From Euperipatoides rowelli (Eukaryota; Onychophora; Udeonychophora; Euonychophora; Peripatopsidae), in assembly GCA_003024985.2 (NCBI GenBank), contig PXIH01S0045429.1: a DNA stretch of 12,620 bases. One strand, written 5' to 3'. Shown here piece by piece: positions 8,994 through 12,620 of this stretch (the first letter of the stretch is position 1; every line of letters begins with the position of its first letter). Both the position numbers and the translations under genes were made by a program. The notes under the pieces were generated by a model. That model saw only the letters and a list, made by a program, of their open reading frames with translations, made no database searches and had not been told where the DNA came from.

Positions 8994-9372
8994 TATATTG
9001 ATTTTTTTGCTATTTTAATCACATGTTCTAAATTGTTCTCAAAATGGTCTTGTCTTCCTACATCTTGGAAGAAAGGCATTGTGATTCCAACCTTTAAAGG
9101 TGGAGACAGGAAGTCTGTAAAGTCCTACCGTTCGATAACTTTGACCTCTGCCCTTGCAAAAGTTGCAGAAAAAGCAATTCTAAGCCGACTGGAAAATTAC
9201 ACAAACAATTTATTTGGAATTCAGTAGTTTACATTTAGGAGAGGTTTCTCTTTGGGAAATATTATGGCTTTTTATAAAAAGTGTCTTGAGGGCTGGGAAT
9301 GTAGTCGACCAACTGATGTAATTTATTTGGATCTTTCCTCCGCCTTCGACACTTGATCATAAGCTCTTGATT

Positions 9373-9397
9373 GATAAATTATAGCCTATAATTTATC
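9373..9397. repeat. perfect 11-bp inverted repeat inside the LINE RT
   Basis: Arms GATAAATTATA (9373-9383) and TATAATTTATC (9387-9397) are perfect reverse complements separated by GCC. A TAGCCTA word (9382-9388) forms the centre. The repeat sits where the reading frame is disturbed between DHKLLIDK and the YNLSF-like block, so it may be a post-insertion change. Confidence 0.75.
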
Positions 9398-11043
9398 CTT
9401 TGATAAATGCTTAATTTTGTGGTTAATAAATTACCTTGAAGATACAGTAGGAAGATATCTATCAAAATTAATAACCAACTATCTGAGAAATACTTTATAA
9501 ATTGTGGTCTCCCACAGGCCTCCATCTTGTCTGGATTTCTATTTATTGTTTTCCTCAGTGACGTTCCTAGAAGGGTGAATTCTAATTTATTGTTTTTACG
9601 CAGATGATGTGGAACTCTTTAGAACCATAAGAAGCTCTGTGGACATAAATATCTTACAACATGACCTCGATCAAATTGTCTTATGGTTTAAGGAAAATAG
9701 TTTAATGGTAAATAATTCGAAAACTAGATCAATAAGATACCATTCTAGAGATAATATATGTGTTTACTCAATTGATGGTGAAAAACTAATCTGTACTCCT
9801 ACTCACAAAGATTTAGGCGTCCTATTTGATTGTACATGTAGATTAGCTTTTGGCGCTCATGTGGACCAACTAGTAAAGAAAGCAAATCGAACCTTTGGTT
9901 GGCTGAGAAATGGGTTAAAATATATAGGCTATCTATATCTGTTTTTAGAACAATATAGATACAACTTATATACAGCCTATGTTCGAATATTCTTACACAG
10001 GTATTTGGATCTTAAATACTGGCGATATGGCCAAACTATTAACTTGATAAAAGATTTAGGGCTTTTACAAAATTTATTATTGGTTTCTATAGTCTTTCTT
10101 TTGAGGATAGACTTAAACGTCCTCCTGGTATCATGTCCCCTTCTCAGAGATTTATGAGAGGGGACATGATATTCATGTTTAAACAGATAGTCATGCTTGA
10201 AAATATAAATGGTTTTTTCAACATGTCTACTAGTAATACTACCTGAAGAAAACATCAATATAAGGTCAAAATTAATTTGATGAAATCTCTGAGGTATATC
10301 AGAGATGTATCAATAACCGTACTAAATGGTGTAATGATTTGCCTTGAAGACACCTTTTTATGTTTGTCCTTTAATTCTTACAAGCGTAAACTTGATAACT
10401 ATTTATGGAATAACCCTTCTTTTATTGAACTACCATTTATTCATTGATTTTATTGGTATTTATCAAACAGGCATTTTATTACCGTACCGGTACTTTAATT
10501 TTGTTGCAATTCGATCTAATTTCTTTTTTATTACAATGATTATATTTCATTTGTTTTTTTTACGATGATTTTGTATTTGTTTGAGATTGTCTAGATTATG
10601 ATTTTATCCACTAATTGTTGAAATCACTATTGTTACTATTGTATTTGATTATACTAATAATTTTTTCAGTTGATTAATGCGACTTGTTTTATATTCTGTA
10701 GGAGTATAATTTGTAATTGCCAAGTTTTGTTTCTGCTTTCTAATAACTACTGGTATAGTTTGTTGTATTGTATCTAGGTTATAAGTCATATTATGACTTG
10801 ATACCTTTTTGTAAAATAAATAAATTAAAATTGACATTACAAAATTTCAAATCGTGAAAATAAGCATCACATAGCTGTCTCTTAAAAAAAAGTGGTTCAT
10901 GTTTTATACCTGAAAAATATAGGCTAATTATCAAATCATCCAGATTGCATAATACATCAAAATAATATTAAACTAATACCATTATAAAGTAGGCTACATT
11001 ACAAGGAATGGGAAAAAGATTTGTCTGTTTAACAAATCAATCC

Positions 11044-11439
11044 CTAATTATCTGAAAATAAACACAAGATATGATCAACTGTCTCTTGTTGCCCACAAAA
11101 TTGACACAAATCAGTAAACCCAAATCTAAACCTCTTCACTAAAAAAGAGGAAGTAGGTAGTATTCCTTCATACAATTTAACTAAAAAATTAACAATTGCA
11201 GGTCTTGCATGTTTCCAAACTTTCATTTTAGAAATCTTATATATAAAATAAAATTCATTATCAAACGTATTCTTGGACAAAAGTTCATACATTTTATATG
11301 TCAATTTGTTGACTACAATTATATTATAATGAATCAGTTCAAAATAAGTTATTGCATAATACAAAGAGGAAATTTTTTTAAAATATTCATAATTGACTTT
11401 ACCTGACCTTGTCACTGAGTACCCAGCACAGGGTACCAT
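11044..11439 (-). pseudogene. L1/Tx1-type LINE C-terminal fragment
   Basis: A 131-codon minus-strand frame has VWKHARPAIVNFL, then LYEGILPTSSFLVKRF, then LCQFCGQQETVDHILCLF (last third). The LPT..L..R..C..CG..ET..H..L order is the conserved C-terminal zinc knuckle (CCHC-like) of L1/Tx1-group non-LTR retrotransposons; here the last Cys appears replaced by Phe. The frame stops just after the knuckle. A further minus-strand frame at 10649-10837 could be the degraded continuation, but it has no motif. The tail differs from the LINE at 7664-10442 and from the one at 3064-3348, so this is a third LINE lineage, inserted antisense to HDAC1. Confidence 0.55.
11419..11436. repeat. GTACCC / GGGTAC inverted repeat
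   Basis: GTACCC (11419-11424) and GGGTAC (11431-11436) are perfect inverted copies around the 6-base spacer AGCACA. It lies at the start of the minus-strand LINE frame. Confidence 0.6.
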
Positions 11440-11453
11440 CTGTAGGGCGTCAC

Positions 11454-11524
11454 TTTCTCCACTTGAGAAAAAACAAGGGTGGTGGAGAAAATTTTAAGTG
11501 TCTTATTTCTCCACTTTGGAGAAA
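11454..11524. repeat. two related TTTCTC...GAGAAA hairpins
   Basis: Hairpin 1 is TTTCTC-CACTT-GAGAAA (11454-11470). Hairpin 2 is TTTCTCC-ACTTT-GGAGAAA (11506-11524), 52 bases later. Between them GTGGAGAAA (11482-11490) is the exact reverse complement of TTTCTCCAC (11454-11462), which offers a competing fold. They look like diverged copies of one unit. Their function is unknown. Confidence 0.65.
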
Positions 11525-12261
11525 AAATAAGTTTTAGGCAAAGTGAAAAAAAATTGTCCACTAGGCTAGTAAATTAAGTCAATTCATTAATGTCTGTTGC
11601 TTCTTCTATACATAGAATCAAGCGAATGAAGTGATTCTATTTATTCTAAACAGCTACGGTACTTTGTGATGATTAATATCAATAAATGAATGATAAGCTT
11701 TAAATTTATTAAAATGCTAATTCACCATAAAAAAATATATATATTTTATCTTTTATTTTGATAGATAATGTAGACATCTGCCTCTGGCTATTAGGATTGA
11801 TTAAAGGGGGTTTGTAATTACTGGTGATGAGCAGGGTCAGAGAGTACAGAGGTAGCCTACAGGTTTCTTGATGTGGGTGGCCTGAGTCATGCAAAATCAC
11901 AGATGATGATGATTTCAAATTATGTTTATTTGTTCATGTAACAACAAAGTAGAACTTATTTGTTAGTTAAAGATGCAATAAATGTAATGTGATTGTAAAG
12001 AATATAATGTATTATATAATGTCAAAATTATGAGTAATAATTGCTATAGGCTAAATATTAGAGTAGAAATTATGTGAATTGCGACTAAAAAACAGGTGAT
12101 AAGAATTTAGAATGATTTATATATATTTTTTTTGATGTTTTATATTGTAAAATAGCCAAAGTAGGCTATAATGTTAATTTTAATTAAATGTAAGCAACAG
12201 TGCTGTAATTTTATTTTATTCGTAATTTGTAAGAGAAAGGGATAAAAATATTTATTGTAGG

Positions 12262-12480
12262 GGATATGGGGTAATAATATACAGATGGGGTAAATAAAAA
12301 ATTCACACAGCAGTTATTATTTTTCCTAGAACCCTAGTTTTTTTACATCTTATATCTCATCTACGGTTGTTTATAAAAAAATAATTAAATTACTAGCCTA
12401 CCTTGAAATTAAAAGAAGATATAAATTTTTTCTTATTGCCCCAGGCAACTGTATCCTATACCCCGCTTGGGGTAATAAGA
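12262..12480. repeat. foldback-like GGGGTAATAA inverted repeat region
   Basis: TGGGGTAATAA (12267-12277) has a near-exact inverted copy TTATTGCCCCA (12433-12443). ATACAG...TGGGGTAAATAA (12279-12303) pairs imperfectly with 12424-12454. A nearer arm, CTTGGGGTAATAAGA (12466-12480), pairs with 12431-12445 (12 of 15), and TACCCC-GCTT-GGGGTA (12459-12474) is a perfect small hairpin. The layout suggests a MITE or foldback relic of about 220 bp. No target duplications were found. Confidence 0.4.
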
Positions 12481-12620
12481 AACTCACCTGATATTTCCAT
12501 ATGGCTGCTTGTTAAAAATTAAATGGTGTGATAGGAATCATCTCCTAAGTATATATTATAACCCCAATTTTTTTCAGATTTTTTTACCCATAGGCTACAC
12601 TTTTTTTTTTTTACAGACTA

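Larger units (their letters stand above)
8491..10157 (+). pseudogene. LINE reverse transcriptase, multiply broken
   Basis: The fingers start near 8491 and reach LCDSFSAGDGIANYLSTID at 8658. They resume at 8994 with YIDFF and then WKKGIVIPTFKGGDRKSVKSYRSITLT. A TAG stop at 9225-9227 precedes FRRGFS. Motif A reads YLDLSSAFDT (catalytic Asp codon 9330-9332), followed by a frameshift and DHKLLIDK. GLPQASILSG (9506-9535) is the motif B region, in which the usual PQG is PQA. After another shift, motif C is YADD (9597-9608), followed by the thumb (DLDQIVLWFKENSLMVNNSKT and KDLGVLFD). RT copies element RNA at the nicked target. All key motifs remain readable, but the gene is dead. Confidence 0.85.
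7664..10442 (+). mobile_element. decayed CR1/L2-like LINE, split by a hAT element
   Basis: Relics occur in the order expected for a one-ORF non-LTR retrotransposon: APE endonuclease end (7664-7967), linker with KRKPQWIDRNI (about 8165-8197) and LLDFKRIRNQLNNQIRNAR (about 8265-8325), reverse transcriptase (8491-9700) and the C-terminal part. RQRFMRGD-type sequence (RFMRGDMIFMFKQI, about 10147-10190) and SFNSYKRKLDNYL (about 10370-10408) near the end suggest the CR1/L2 group rather than L1. Stops and frameshifts are frequent. The 5' end, 3' end and target duplications were not found, so the limits are those of recognisable protein. It lies in sense orientation in HDAC1 intron 1. Confidence 0.8.
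6270..12620 (+). other. HDAC1 intron 1 (start; continues beyond window)
   Basis: The donor GTAAGA at 6270 opens an intron with no matching coding exon up to the window end, so it exceeds 6.3 kb. It contains the LINE, hAT and L1/Tx1-type relics listed separately. 6276-7663 is AT-rich with no recognisable gene or repeat apart from a TAGGCTA word at 7421-7427. 10443-11043 is AT-rich with a GTACCGGTAC palindrome at 10484-10493. 11525-12260 is featureless except for a less AT-rich patch at about 11770-11905 without a coding signal. Confidence 0.6.

Noticed and set aside
8952-9227. Open frame beginning MWSMDH as a gene start
   Set aside because: Its first residues are hAT terminal sequence read through into the LINE reverse transcriptase. 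It is an insertion artefact, not a true start.
12460-12560. CAG|GTGAGT donor-like site on the minus strand near 12487
   Set aside because: All three frames of the adjoining minus-strand sequence contain stops close by, and the site belongs to the inverted-repeat region.
12598-12620. T-tract plus ACAG at the window end as the HDAC1 exon 2 acceptor
   Set aside because: The few bases after the AG (ACTA) would give GAC-TA, which does not continue CYYYD with the conserved G/S-D-I/V-GNYYYG. Too little sequence remains to judge.

Overview
This window is AT-rich, CpG-poor eukaryotic DNA. It has long homopolymer runs, decayed retrotransposons, a short hAT DNA transposon and very little coding sequence. 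An animal host is clear. The N-terminus of the one recognisable host gene (HSKKRVCYYYD) matches insect Rpd3/HDAC1 better than vertebrate HDAC1/2, and a BESS-like motif is also present. An arthropod, possibly a crustacean, is my best guess, but the species cannot be read from the sequence.

Layout. At 1-2000 there is a BESS-like reading frame on the + strand, broken by one TGA (138-728). A possible minus-strand exon (1023-1199) and a possible minus-strand gene start with a YY1-like ATGGCG context (1516-1617) follow. 2000-5800 is mostly non-coding, with three old repeats: a frameshifted C-terminal end of a non-LTR retrotransposon (3064-3348), a decayed tRNA-derived SINE head on the minus strand (3860-3926) and a dispersed-repeat-like module (about 4055-4175). 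5823-6269 is the most informative stretch. The first coding exon of an HDAC1/Rpd3 orthologue lies at 6218-6269 (+), ends in a GTAAGA donor, and is too short to appear as a long open frame. About 360 bases away on the other strand is a second candidate first exon (5823-5895, ending AG|GTCAGT). The interval between holds ETS-like, M-box-like and CRE-half-site-like motifs, so it may be a bidirectional promoter.

From 6270 to the window end nothing resembles HDAC1 exon 2, so this is read as HDAC1 intron 1, more than 6.3 kb long. It holds a decayed CR1/L2-like LINE in sense orientation (about 7664-10442: endonuclease end, linker and reverse transcriptase with YADD). That LINE is split by a 327-bp non-autonomous hAT element (8659-8985) with perfect 8-bp target duplications (CTATAGAC). 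Further on are a minus-strand fragment of an L1/Tx1-type LINE C-terminus (11044-11439), paired small hairpins (11454-11524) and a foldback-like GGGGTAATAA repeat region (about 12262-12480).

Across the whole window the near-palindrome TAGGCTA/TAGCCTA occurs 24 times, where base composition predicts one or two. It is found in intergenic DNA, in the intron and inside the dead LINEs. This is the most unusual global signal. I see no operon, CRISPR array, tRNA, rRNA or virus-like gene, and no clear new multi-gene system.
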